IMG/VR virus record: IMGVR_UViG_3300022851_000057
Location: 1-34,203 of that record
Direction: 5' to 3' (one strand)
Length of the DNA stretch: 34,203 bases
Origin: a virus
Shown: one piece after another, positions 15,548 through 22,452 of the stretch
Position numbering within the stretch: the first letter of the stretch is position 1
How the letters are laid out: each line of letters begins with the position of its first letter
Program-made: the position numbers and the translations under genes
The notes under the pieces: generated by a model
What the model saw: the letters and a program-made list of their open reading frames with translations, nothing else
Databases searched by the model: none
What the model was told of the DNA's origin: nothing

Positions 15548-16932
15548 ATTTCTAGCACCTCTGCTTCGTCATCAATTGCTTCATTGCTTCGATCTGCCGC
15601 AATATGACCGCCGGCGCGCAAGCTGGTTCGCAGATCAGTTTTAGCAATCAGCCCTCTGTCGTATAGCGCAATCTCAGCCATGATGGTTTGAGCATCCAGG
15701 CGACGGTCGTAATACTCGCGGTTCAGCAGGATGGAAGACTCACCCTCACCGCCCATAAAAATCTGTGCCCATACAAGGCATTGGTTGACCATTGATTCCA
15801 CATTGCCGACGATTACAGCCAGCTTGCTGGTTTGCCCGGCGTATCGAATGCGTGCTCCCTCTGCTGTCTCGCTGCCGCCTTTGTTGTCCTCGATCAGGCG
15901 TGCGCCGATCTTAACCATCTGCATTTCTTTCTTGTCCATGCCTGTCATCGGCATTGAGTTCTCGTTTACCTGCATGAGCGTTGCATGACCGCCCACAGGC
16001 AACATTACACCACCACGGGAGCCAATGCGAACGCCGCCTTTCATAACTTCGCTGACCCAATGCTCTGTAAGCCCTGCAAATACTGGCGTTGGCTGTCCGA
16101 CTATGTGGCTCGATTCCTCAAAATCGGCAGAGTTCCTGTAGTGCGCAATATCCAGGTTGGCAATGTCGTACAACGGCGACTTGTCGATTATGGAATCATT
16201 GTTCGTGGCGCCGCAGAATGCAAAAGGGATTATGCTCCACAAGCTGCCATCGGATTGCCGCGGCTCTACTATGTCAATTATTATGTCGAGATCGTTGTAC
16301 AGATACTGCCTGTAAACGCCATCGGCATCAAGGCGCAGCACCCGATGGTATGGCTTTACTTTCCAGCTAAACCCGTCATCTGCATAAACCTTGAAATCCT
16401 CAGACAGCACGATCATCGCCAGAACGATTGTTCCGTTAATGGACCTGGTTTCCCAATTGATGATTGCCTTTGCTTCGTATTTAACCACGTTTGCCCGCAT
16501 ACCCATTGCTGTCACTGCTTTTTTTCTCAGCCCTTTTTCAGCCTCTGGATAGTCCACCAGAAAGCCGAGCCGCCCTTTTTGGATAACCTGACTGATCGAG
16601 GAGCGCAACAACTGCTCCAATGAAACCCCCGACCCCGTGGCGTTGTTGCGCAGGTACTCAACAGTCGGGACAAGATCCATCTTGGGGTCACGCCTGAACA
16701 CCATGCCCAGCAAGCCTTCCAGCGTTGATGCTGTGAAGTTGACGAAGTTGGCTCGTTGAACATACTGCGCGTATCGCTTTAGGTTTTCTTCAGAATGGTC
16801 TGTGTCATTCGGCATCGGCAGGTACGCCGTGCGCTTGGCCTTTATCTCGTCACTACCTGATACGCAGTCCTGGACAACAGCCCAGCGGGGCGCAAACTTT
16901 CTGTATTCTGGGTGCTGGTCACTGGCTGGCAT
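15544..16932 (-). CDS. Portal protein, DUF4055-like (462 aa)
   Basis: The dodecameric DNA gate of the head. The N-terminus (MPASDQHPEYRKFAPRWAVV, then Y-L-P-M-P-N) and the R-A-N-F-V-N-F-T-A-S-T-L-E-G-L-L-G-M-V-F-R-R-D-P segment (about 60-82) are typical of DUF4055 portals. A later segment (about 290-380) with G-S-R-G-G-V-M-L-P and G-S-E-T-A-E-G-A-R-I-R-Y-A-G-Q is the expected wing/stem region. An AAGGA ribosome site lies seven bases before the ATG. It is located directly after the large terminase. Confidence 0.87.
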   Translation of the reverse strand: MPASDQHPEYRKFAPRWAVVQDCVSGSDEIKAKRTAYLPMPNDTDHSEENLKRYAQYVQRANFVNFTASTLEGLLGMVFRRDPKMDLVPTVEYLRNNATGSGVSLEQLLRSSISQVIQKGRLGFLVDYPEAEKGLRKKAVTAMGMRANVVKYEAKAIINWETRSINGTIVLAMIVLSEDFKVYADDGFSWKVKPYHRVLRLDADGVYRQYLYNDLDIIIDIVEPRQSDGSLWSIIPFAFCGATNNDSIIDKSPLYDIANLDIAHYRNSADFEESSHIVGQPTPVFAGLTEHWVSEVMKGGVRIGSRGGVMLPVGGHATLMQVNENSMPMTGMDKKEMQMVKIGARLIEDNKGGSETAEGARIRYAGQTSKLAVIVGNVESMVNQCLVWAQIFMGGEGESSILLNREYYDRRLDAQTIMAEIALYDRGLIAKTDLRTSLRAGGHIAADRSNEAIDDEAEVLEI

Positions 16933-16942
16933 AAAATGTCCT

Positions 16943-18181
16943 TTAGACGTACTTAATGTGCATTGTTGATACAGGCCGCTCGATCGGGAACCTTCGGTTT
17001 AGAAAATACCCTGCACCATCTGTCCAATCATCTATCGCTGGATGGTCTGCGAATTTCTCCGGCTCGCCTTTGGCATCATAGCCCTGAGTTTCTAAAGCAT
17101 TGGTCAATAATGGGCAAGCGTCCGTGTTGACAAGCATTCTATCATGAGATAATAAAGCATTCACGCAATTCACGCGATTACGAATCATCGGGTTTGCGTC
17201 CGGCGCGTCCACATTAAACCCTGCTTGCTCGATCATCTGCACGTCTGTCAGTGAGGCATTAGTGCTGCGCGCCCGCCCAGAAGCATCTGGATAAACCGTT
17301 ATTTTACGACCCATCATTCTATAACGGCTTATTGTAAGTATAAAGTCCTGTGTGTCGTGGCATACAAATTCATTAACAGCAATGGGCTTGCCGCCCTCAA
17401 TAATCCAGATCGTCGCACAGGTGCCGCCCACGTTGAAGTCCAGCCCAACGCACAGCAGGGTGTCGCTGTCGGTCAGAGTGCGGTCAGTGTGGTGTTTCTT
17501 GCGATCAAAGAACGTGTAAACCTTGTTGCGCGAGAGCGATACAAAATCGCCGTTGATGTACATCTCTGCCAGGATGGGATCGTAGTTAGCGCGGATCTGG
17601 TCAACGTATCCGTCCGGCAGATACGGATTGCTCAGTGTAGATGCCTTGATCAGAGTATAGCCCGGGGCAGGGTTCTTACCCCACTTGCTGTACACGAAAC
17701 CGCCCAGCCCTTGGTCAGGCGTGGTGACACAGCCGATGGTGTTCGGCTCGCCGCACTTCTGGCGGTTTCGCTCTGATACTTTTCGCCATACCTGAGCAGC
17801 TTTGTCCTTTGGTAGCGTGTCAATTTCATCGACCAGCGAGTGCGCCACCTCGTAGGCAATGATCCTTTCCGGCCTGTCATAGCTACGGAAGATCATTTCC
17901 CCGTAGCCAGCTATGGCAATGATGTAGTCGCTTTTGTTGGTTTGGAAAGTAAGCCCAAGATTGCCTAGAATCTCCTCGGTGCCAGGCATTGCACGGCGTC
18001 TTAGCAGGTCATATGTGGGCATGTAGTAACCGGTGTTAATGCCAGGCTTTGCAAGCATCTTGATCAACAGCCTACACATTCCGGCTTGGCTCTTTCCCGC
18101 ACCCAAACCAGCCACCATTGCGGGCATGGGTGCAGGGCTGAATACAAAATCCTCTTGCGGCTCAGTTAGTGCGAGTTGCAC
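16943..18181 (-). CDS. terL: Terminase large subunit (412 aa)
   Basis: The DNA-packaging motor. Walker A G-L-G-A-G-K-S at 25-31, Walker B with catalytic Glu in L-V-D-E-I-D (116-121), a motif III-like C-V-T-T-P-D-Q-G near 150, and a C-terminal RNase H-like nuclease with V-G-L-D-F-N (about 247), Y-P-D-A-S-G (about 298) and D-D-W-T-D-G-A-G-Y near 385 as acidic centres. The start appears to be GTG at 18181, overlapping the small subunit by 20 bases, which suggests coupled translation. Confidence 0.93.
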   Translation of the reverse strand: MQLALTEPQEDFVFSPAPMPAMVAGLGAGKSQAGMCRLLIKMLAKPGINTGYYMPTYDLLRRRAMPGTEEILGNLGLTFQTNKSDYIIAIAGYGEMIFRSYDRPERIIAYEVAHSLVDEIDTLPKDKAAQVWRKVSERNRQKCGEPNTIGCVTTPDQGLGGFVYSKWGKNPAPGYTLIKASTLSNPYLPDGYVDQIRANYDPILAEMYINGDFVSLSRNKVYTFFDRKKHHTDRTLTDSDTLLCVGLDFNVGGTCATIWIIEGGKPIAVNEFVCHDTQDFILTISRYRMMGRKITVYPDASGRARSTNASLTDVQMIEQAGFNVDAPDANPMIRNRVNCVNALLSHDRMLVNTDACPLLTNALETQGYDAKGEPEKFADHPAIDDWTDGAGYFLNRRFPIERPVSTMHIKYV

Positions 18182-18524
18182 GGATTATCTCGATTGGCTC
18201 AGCAAGCACTGCCACTTGCACAGGATCGTTCTCACGCCACCCCATCTGTGTCTTTGCGTAGAACATCGCAGCCCGAAGGCAGTCGGAATACGCGGCTCCT
18301 TTGTTGAGCGCATCGCCTGATGCTGCGTCGAACAGGAACTTTCCTACTTTTGCCTGAGCTGTTGGGACAGCCTTGTCTATGTCCTCCCGGTAATACTTAT
18401 ACAATGTCATTTTCGTGATCCCGACATAAGCGGCGATCTCGTCATGTCTTATGCCGTAAGCGACAAGTGCTCGACATTGCGCCCGTGTCTCATCTGTAGG
18501 TTTGTGGCTCGGCTTGGTTATCAT
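18162..18524 (-). CDS. terS: Terminase small subunit (120 aa)
   Basis: Directly before the large terminase. The N-terminal half (about 12-50: R-A-Q-C-R-A-L-V-A-Y-G-I-R-H-D-E-I-A-A-Y-V-G-I-T-K-M-T-L-Y-K-Y) is a clear helix-turn-helix of the type used to recognise the packaging site. The remainder is helical (oligomerisation) with a short C-terminal tail rich in Ile and Arg. A GAGGG ribosome site lies seven bases before the ATG. The packaging site is often in or near this gene, but I cannot point to it. Confidence 0.85.
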   Translation of the reverse strand: MITKPSHKPTDETRAQCRALVAYGIRHDEIAAYVGITKMTLYKYYREDIDKAVPTAQAKVGKFLFDAASGDALNKGAAYSDCLRAAMFYAKTQMGWRENDPVQVAVLAEPIEIIRATRTN

Positions 18525-18527
18525 CTG

Positions 18528-19178
18528 TCAGCCCTCATAATCAACCATCCAGTTTTTGTGGAAGTTGAAAACATCCTCGTTCTGCTCAATAATATATTGC
18601 TCAAACCTGGCGTTGTCAGACAAATTGCCGGAACCCTCAAACACAAAGTGCTTCCCGCACTTAGTTTTACAGCAGAATACTTTTGCGTGAAGGCAGCCTG
18701 TTTTTACTTTGAAGGTATCAGACTGAAGAGCTGTTATCGTCTCAAACCATCGCTCATAACGTTTGTTTTCGCGAAAGAAATTGCTTAGAAGAACAAGTGA
18801 ATCTACGCCAGCGTCATGCAGCCTTTCTTTAATCCAATTTACTGCACGTTGATTCATCCGGTAAACGCAGATGTAAACCTCGTCCATTTCGTACCTTTCA
18901 GAAATCAGATCCAGCACGACGATTGCGTTTATTGCGTTGTTAGTGATAATTCTTGTTTGATAGCCTTCGGCGAGAGAATCAAAGTCGATATTCAGTAACT
19001 TGCTTTTTTGTGTGATGATTTTGATATATTTCTGCTGAAGCCGGTATTCTTTGCCAAGTACCCCCCCCATTTTCTTTTGATGATCGTATGTAGATATTGG
19101 CATATCGTCAAGACCAATCACTTGAAAATCAAGATCAAATCCTGCATCTGCAAGATCGAAACTATCAGCGCGTAGCAT
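18528..19178 (-). CDS. Phospholipase D-like domain protein (216 aa)
   Basis: The C-terminal half carries an HKD-like motif: H-A-K-V-F at 164-168 and, 14 residues later, G-S-G-N-L-S-D-N-A-R-F-E (182-193), as in PLD-superfamily nucleases and phosphodiesterases. Only one motif is present, so an active enzyme would need a dimer. The N-terminal 60 residues hold L-D-D-M-P-I-S-T-Y-D-H-Q-K-K-M-G-G-V-L-G. The ATG at 19178 has no ribosome site; a 26-codon upstream frame overlaps it, suggesting re-initiation. The open frame continues upstream of the ATG without a usual start codon. An 8-base G run lies in codons 37-40. A DNA-processing role near packaging genes is a guess. Confidence 0.7.
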   Translation of the reverse strand: MLRADSFDLADAGFDLDFQVIGLDDMPISTYDHQKKMGGVLGKEYRLQQKYIKIITQKSKLLNIDFDSLAEGYQTRIITNNAINAIVVLDLISERYEMDEVYICVYRMNQRAVNWIKERLHDAGVDSLVLLSNFFRENKRYERWFETITALQSDTFKVKTGCLHAKVFCCKTKCGKHFVFEGSGNLSDNARFEQYIIEQNEDVFNFHKNWMVDYEG

Positions 19179-19245
19179 AGGGATATTGTCTGATAAATAA
19201 TGAGGCTGTTTTATAAAGTATAAAATCTGAAGGTTTTGTCATCAT
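19165..19245 (-). CDS. Possible 26-aa leader reading frame coupled to the PLD-like gene
   Basis: The ATGATG at the end of the duplicated leader cassette opens a 26-codon frame (MMTKPSDFILYKTASLF...) that ends 14 bases past the PLD-like gene's ATG. In the sister cassette at 20875 the equivalent ATGATG is the start of the ParB-like gene. Either this is a leader peptide that delivers ribosomes to the PLD-like start, or the PLD-like gene has lost its original junction with the cassette by a small indel. Confidence 0.4.
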   Translation of the reverse strand: MMTKPSDFILYKTASLFIRQYPYATR

Positions 19246-19303
19246 TTGCACCGCAAGTGATTGCCCGGAACATCCGGGTTATACCCTATTCTAACACAAA
19301 AAA
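19246..19303 (-). promoter_or_regulatory. Leader cassette A: extended -10 promoter and hairpins
   Basis: On the minus strand, directly after the terminator T-run comes TGTTAGAAT, an extended -10 element (TGn then TAGAAT). It is followed by GGGTATAACCC (small hairpin) and CCCGGATGTTCCGGG (6-base stem, plus-strand 19264-19278), which compete for the same CCC. The segment then ends in CTTGCGGTGCAA and ATGATG. It matches cassette B at 20875-20930 almost base for base. No good -35 is seen. Confidence 0.6.
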
Positions 19304-19326
19304 AACCCGCAACCAGCTCGCGGGTT
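19297..19326 (-). terminator. Rho-independent terminator after the glycosyltransferase-like gene
   Basis: Stem AACCCGC (19304-19310) / GCGGGTT (19320-19326), 9-base loop, followed on the minus strand by a run of eight T. On the plus strand it is followed by TTTT only, so it acts mainly on leftward transcription. The T-run is shared with the promoter cassette beyond it. Confidence 0.85.
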
Positions 19327-19357
19327 TTGTCCGTCGGCTCGTGGGCTGGTAGTGGCA

Positions 19358-20320
19358 TTATGGTGTGGCCTTCAGTGCCGCGTAAGTCTCGCCGCCAAAA
19401 ATAACCCGTTTTAATGTGGCGATCACATCAGATTTCTCTGCCACTGCCGACAATCCCCATTCGCGCTGAGTGGCCAGGGAATTGCGCCGGAAACTATCAT
19501 CATTCATCAATCTCTTGCCTATATCATGTAGCTGATGCGCGTCTGAAACATACCTCCATTGATCCAACTCTATCCCGTATCTATCGAATGTAGCCTTTGC
19601 TTCCTGCTGAGCCACTATAGTCACGCCGCACTTGATTGCCTCATAAAATCTATTAGCTGGACAATTATAATGAGTGTGAGTAAATCTGTCCTCGATATAC
19701 AGTGATGCTGAAAATAGTCTAAGCGTCTCCCTCCCGTTTGCCCAAGATAACGCTCGTGCATATTTTGGATTACACTTGTTGCCAGCAAAAACCTTCATAT
19801 TTTTAGGGCTGGTTGATAGCATTACCTCGCCCTGCAAATACCGAGCGAAGTACTCGCTGCGGTCCTCTCTCCACCTGCCATAATATACAGCTCCGTACTG
19901 CCTTGCCGCATCATTATCAGGCGCAGGGCCAGCAAGCAAAGCGTTCAGGTTGACAAATGTCTGGGCATGCGCCTGTTTGTTTTTCATTGGATGATCGTAA
20001 TTTCGCAATACATGATATTGACGCCCAGCATAGAAGAGAGGAGCAAACGTTGATTGCTCATACTCACCTACAAGCCAGAATAAATTTGCCTGCTCGTTCC
20101 TCTGCAAAAACTTAACGCTTTCTGTGCGCTCCGTGGAGGTTGATCCAAATCCGCATATTATTGCATCATAATCTCCACTTGCCTTTACCAGCTGTTTAGA
20201 GGACACAAAAAGATCAGCGCAAAGCTCTTTTGCAAGTATTAACATATTACGGTACGCAACAGTGCTGCTATTTGCTGGATTGCGGCTACCTTGTCTTGCG
20301 TCCAAAAGAGCTACTTTCAT
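19358..20320 (-). CDS. Putative glycosyltransferase-like protein (320 aa)
   Basis: The N-terminus (MKVALLDARQGSRNPANSST) reads like the first strand and loop of a GT-B Rossmann fold. The segment at about 240-275 (N-R-F-Y-E-A-I-K-C-G-V-T-I-V-A-Q-Q-E) matches the E-A-x-x-x-G-x-x-x-(V/I) nucleotide-sugar region of GT-B enzymes, and the C-terminus is a helical tail. Its ATG overlaps the ParB-like gene stop (ATGA) with a GAGGG site upstream, so the two are co-translated. Targets could be phage DNA, virion protein or host surface. Assignment is by fold pattern only. Confidence 0.6.
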   Translation of the reverse strand: MKVALLDARQGSRNPANSSTVAYRNMLILAKELCADLFVSSKQLVKASGDYDAIICGFGSTSTERTESVKFLQRNEQANLFWLVGEYEQSTFAPLFYAGRQYHVLRNYDHPMKNKQAHAQTFVNLNALLAGPAPDNDAARQYGAVYYGRWREDRSEYFARYLQGEVMLSTSPKNMKVFAGNKCNPKYARALSWANGRETLRLFSASLYIEDRFTHTHYNCPANRFYEAIKCGVTIVAQQEAKATFDRYGIELDQWRYVSDAHQLHDIGKRLMNDDSFRRNSLATQREWGLSAVAEKSDVIATLKRVIFGGETYAALKATP

Positions 20321-20874
20321 CTTAGCATGCCCTCAAGATCAATCCACGATATCTTTTTACTTCCTAGCTTTCCAATGGCCATTTCGCGCTCGGTCCAGTC
20401 TACGCATACTATCTGAATGTTGCATTCTTGTTTTATCTCATCGACCTCATCAAGAGGTATAATATCGCCATTCAGCACATTGATCTCATCTAAGGAAAAC
20501 CCTGTCAACTCAAGATCAAACCCCAGCGCGCCAAGCTCATCGAACTCCACCCGCAGCAGCTCATCATCCCATCCGGCATCTAACGCCAGCCGATTATCCG
20601 CGATGATGTACGCCCGCCTTTGGGCGTCTGTAAGGTGTGCAGCCTCGACAACCGGTAGTTCCATAAGCCCCAGCTTCTTTGCGGCCAGAACGCGCCCGTG
20701 GCCCGCTATGATGCCACTGCTGCCGTCGATGATAACTGGATTGAGAAAGCCAAATTCTTTGATGGAAGCCGCTATTTTACTGACCTGCGCCTCAGAATGA
20801 GTGCGCGAATTACGAGCATATGGAATAAGTGTTTTGGTAAGAACTCTTTTATAGTCGGGGAGATGAGCCATCAT
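20317..20874 (-). CDS. ParB-like nuclease domain protein (185 aa)
   Basis: Residues about 8-110 match the ParB/Srx-like fold: L-I-P-Y-A-R-N-S-R-T-H-S-E-A-Q-V-S-K-I-A-A-S-I-K-E-F-G-F-L-N-P-V-I-I-D, then G-I-I-A-G-H-G-R-V-L-A-A-K-K-L-G, then A-Y-I-I-A-D-N-R-L-A-L-D-A-G-W-D. Phage ParB-like proteins often accompany DNA modification enzymes or act as nucleases or transcription regulators. The C-terminal 75 residues are acidic. Translation starts at ATGATG (20874 or 20871) of leader cassette B. It is co-translated with the glycosyltransferase-like gene. Confidence 0.82.
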   Translation of the reverse strand: MMAHLPDYKRVLTKTLIPYARNSRTHSEAQVSKIAASIKEFGFLNPVIIDGSSGIIAGHGRVLAAKKLGLMELPVVEAAHLTDAQRRAYIIADNRLALDAGWDDELLRVEFDELGALGFDLELTGFSLDEINVLNGDIIPLDEVDEIKQECNIQIVCVDWTEREMAIGKLGSKKISWIDLEGMLR

Positions 20875-20930
20875 TGCACCGCAAGATTAGGCCGGAACAT
20901 CCGGGTTATACCTTATTGTAACACAAAAAA
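20875..20930 (-). promoter_or_regulatory. Leader cassette B: extended -10 promoter and hairpin
   Basis: This is a near copy of cassette A: TGTTACAAT (extended -10), GGTATAACC, CCGGATGTTCCGG (20892-20904, 5-base stem), then CTTGCGGTGCA before the ParB-like ATGATG. Differences from A fall mostly outside the hairpin core. Confidence 0.6.
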
Positions 20931-20952
20931 AACCCGCCAAGGAGAGGCGGGT
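20924..20952 (-). terminator. Rho-independent terminator upstream of cassette B
   Basis: Stem ACCCGCC (20932-20938) / GGCGGGT (20946-20952), 7-base loop, followed on the minus strand by eight T. It ends the transcript of the small HTH genes at 20972-21350. Confidence 0.85.
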
Positions 20953-20971
20953 AAAGTCTTAGGGAATAGGT

Positions 20972-21145
20972 TCATTCTACGCTTTGTTTTTCTTTCTGTC
21001 TAGCGCAGCCGAGCAGTACAACCCTGAACAGGGCCGGTTCTTCTGTGTGCCAGCGCCTGAGCGTCTGTGGCGGCTTGCCGGTGATCTCTGATACCTCAGC
21101 AAGGCTTTTAAGCCCTGCTGATTTTGCTGCGGCTGATGCGCTCAT
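20972..21145 (-). CDS. Small helix-turn-helix phage protein (57 aa)
   Basis: The product contains a clear HTH: G-L-K-S-L-A-E-V-S-E-I-T-G-K-P-P-Q-T-L-R-R-W (11-32), then E-E-P-A-L-F-R-V-V-L-L-G-C, a C-terminal pattern seen in small phage DNA-binding proteins that follow or control adjacent genes. The start overlaps the upstream stop (ATGA). It ends just before a strong terminator. It is probably a transcription regulator or an adaptor binding DNA; the exact target is not visible. Confidence 0.7.
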   Translation of the reverse strand: MSASAAAKSAGLKSLAEVSEITGKPPQTLRRWHTEEPALFRVVLLGCARQKEKQSVE

Positions 21146-21306
21146 ACGTTGCCCGCTTGAATAAAGCCCAGGTGCTTGGACACCGCTACTTTTCGGATTG
21201 ACCTCTTCCGGGAGGCGAAAAGCGACTGCGCATCAAGGGGATTATCCCCTATCAACGCGTGTTGCCTGCCTTTGTTGCCCTGTGCGGGCTTATTCATCTT
21301 CGGCAT
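21142..21306 (-). CDS. Small basic protein upstream of the HTH protein (54 aa)
   Basis: The product (MPKMNKPAQGNKGRQHAL... ending HLGFIQAGNV) is basic, with an internal K-R-S-I-R-K-V-A-V-S-K segment that could bind nucleic acid. A GAG ribosome site lies about seven bases before the ATG. It overlaps the HTH gene by four bases and the 18-codon frame upstream by 13. I do not recognise the family. Confidence 0.55.
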   Translation of the reverse strand: MPKMNKPAQGNKGRQHALIGDNPLDAQSLFASRKRSIRKVAVSKHLGFIQAGNV

Positions 21307-21350
21307 AGTCTTGCTCGGATATTGTTATGTTGCACGAAGTATATTTTCAT
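21294..21350 (-). CDS. Possible 18-aa leader peptide
   Basis: ATG at 21350 follows a good AAAGGAACAAGATC ribosome site, the best in this small cluster. It encodes MKIYFVQHNNIRARLCRR and ends inside the next gene. It could be a leader that couples translation to the 54-residue protein, or a chance frame. Confidence 0.35.
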   Translation of the reverse strand: MKIYFVQHNNIRARLCRR

Positions 21351-21389
21351 GATCTTGTTCCTTTTTTTGGTTAGTTTAAGTTTTACCAG

Positions 21390-21415
21390 AGATTGCACTG
21401 CTACCAATGCAATCT
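21390..21415. promoter_or_regulatory. Perfect 8-base inverted repeat
   Basis: AGATTGCA (21390-21397) and TGCAATCT (21408-21415) with a 10-base spacer lie ten bases after the stop of the acidic protein gene. No T-run follows on either strand, so an operator or an RNA stem is more likely than a terminator. Confidence 0.5.
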
Positions 21416-21424
21416 AGTTAAAAC

Positions 21425-21763
21425 CTATACTATTGTAATATCGGCATTTTCTATCGCTGCATCCCAATCAAGATTGCTAAGGTCGTCTGTGTTAAAAACT
21501 GCATCAGCGGCGAACTCAACTGTAAATCTCAGGCTTGTATTATAATCGAGCTTTTCAAAACTAAAAGACGCTTCAAAATCTGTAGCGTTAGTTTGGACCC
21601 AGCTGTTTCCGCAAAGAGCCGCAAAATCGCCAATGCTGGCTGTTAAGCAGTCGGCATCGGTCGCGTTAGCAAGCATATTTTCCAGCGTTGTTACCGCAGC
21701 AGCAGGATTGCGATATGTGTTTATTGTGACGTTACCAGCTTGGATGTTTATAAAGTTGCTCAT
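21425..21763 (-). CDS. Small highly acidic protein under the repeated promoter (112 aa)
   Basis: The ATG at 21763 gives MSNFINIQAGNVTINTYR and follows an AGGGA site at the end of promoter repeat copy 1. By my count the protein has 16 acidic and 3 basic residues, a net charge near -13, and is beta-rich and soluble. A longer in-frame version starting at 21802 (MVSNKADRQLG...) would begin inside the repeat. No family is recognised. Acidic small proteins made from strong early phage promoters are sometimes DNA mimics or inhibitors of host defences; this is speculation from composition and context. Confidence 0.65.
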   Translation of the reverse strand: MSNFINIQAGNVTINTYRNPAAAVTTLENMLANATDADCLTASIGDFAALCGNSWVQTNATDFEASFSFEKLDYNTSLRFTVEFAADAVFNTDDLSNLDWDAAIENADITIV

Positions 21764-21772
21764 GGTCTTGTT

Positions 21773-21879
21773 CCCTAGTTGTCGGTCCGCTTTATTGCTG
21801 ACCATGTATCTATAATAGCACACTATGGACCAAAGTAAAGCCTTTTTAACAAATAATTTGCTATATTTTCATTTATTTT
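21773..21879 (-). promoter_or_regulatory. 107-base promoter repeat, copy 1
   Basis: This copy is on the minus strand. From 5' to 3' it has an AT-rich start (AAAATAAATGAAAATATAG), -35 TTTACT, a 16-base spacer, an extended -10 TGCTATTAT, an ATG six bases later opening MVSNKADRQLG, and ACTAGGG as ribosome site. It differs at one to three positions from copies 2 (32192-32298) and 3 (32622-32728), without indels. Confidence 0.85.
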
Positions 21880-21972
21880 CATCATTTTTGTAAAAATCGG
21901 AAATACTTATACGACATGCCGCGCATTGTCGTGCAGTTGCATACTTGAGCAATCCTTCGTCGATTTGCACAG

Positions 21973-22452
21973 TTAGTTCCTTTTTTTAATAGCATCAGAA
22001 ACAGTGGCAAGAAGGTTTTCTTTAAGCCCGTTGTTGTCTATCAGGATCATGCTCGATGGGTTAAAATGGATTTCCATAGTGGGGTCAGTGCCGGACCGAA
22101 TGCCGGCATCAACGTACAGAATAACGTTAAACAGGTGTGATGTGGCCTCGAACTCGCGCAACGGGCGCATACCGTCATAGCAGTCATATTCCTTGAGTAT
22201 CTCCCGGCACAGCCTGCCAGCATCTGGGGTGTTGTAATCAGTGATCAGATTAAGCCACTCCTCGCGGTGGTTTCGTCGGTCGGCGTAGCACTCTTGCCAC
22301 GTCTGATACCCGTACCTGAGTTGCGGATACACAACGTTATGCAGAGCTGCGAGTGAGCTGGACATACAAGTAATTCCAAGGCTCTCCATGATTGCTGCCA
22401 CACTTCCTTTGCCGTGCCCGCCGTGGCCGAGGATTAAATATTTAGTGCTCAT
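21973..22452 (-). CDS. P-loop nucleotide kinase-like protein (159 aa)
   Basis: The N-terminus (MSTKYLILGHGGHGKGSVAA) carries a P-loop G-H-G-G-H-G-K-G-S (9-17), as in phage deoxynucleoside monophosphate kinases. Downstream are an R-x-x-R-E-E-W-L segment and Y-V-D-A-G-I-R near 115. It is short for a full dNMP kinase and could be a distant member with another substrate. Its start overlaps the lipoprotein gene stop (ATGA). In phages such kinases adjust nucleotide pools or act on modified bases; which applies here is not visible. Confidence 0.65.
   Translation of the reverse strand: MSTKYLILGHGGHGKGSVAAIMESLGITCMSSSLAALHNVVYPQLRYGYQTWQECYADRRNHREEWLNLITDYNTPDAGRLCREILKEYDCYDGMRPLREFEATSHLFNVILYVDAGIRSGTDPTMEIHFNPSSMILIDNNGLKENLLATVSDAIKKRN

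Noticed and set aside
15985-16623. Plus-strand frame of 212 codons opposite the portal gene
   Set aside because: The portal frame has clear family motifs on the minus strand; the opposite frame has no recognisable domain or operon context.
20890-20905. LexA-type operator
   Set aside because: The GGAACATCC core has odd symmetry with a 3-base centre and does not fit GAAC-N4-GTTC; the compensatory flanks favour an RNA stem.
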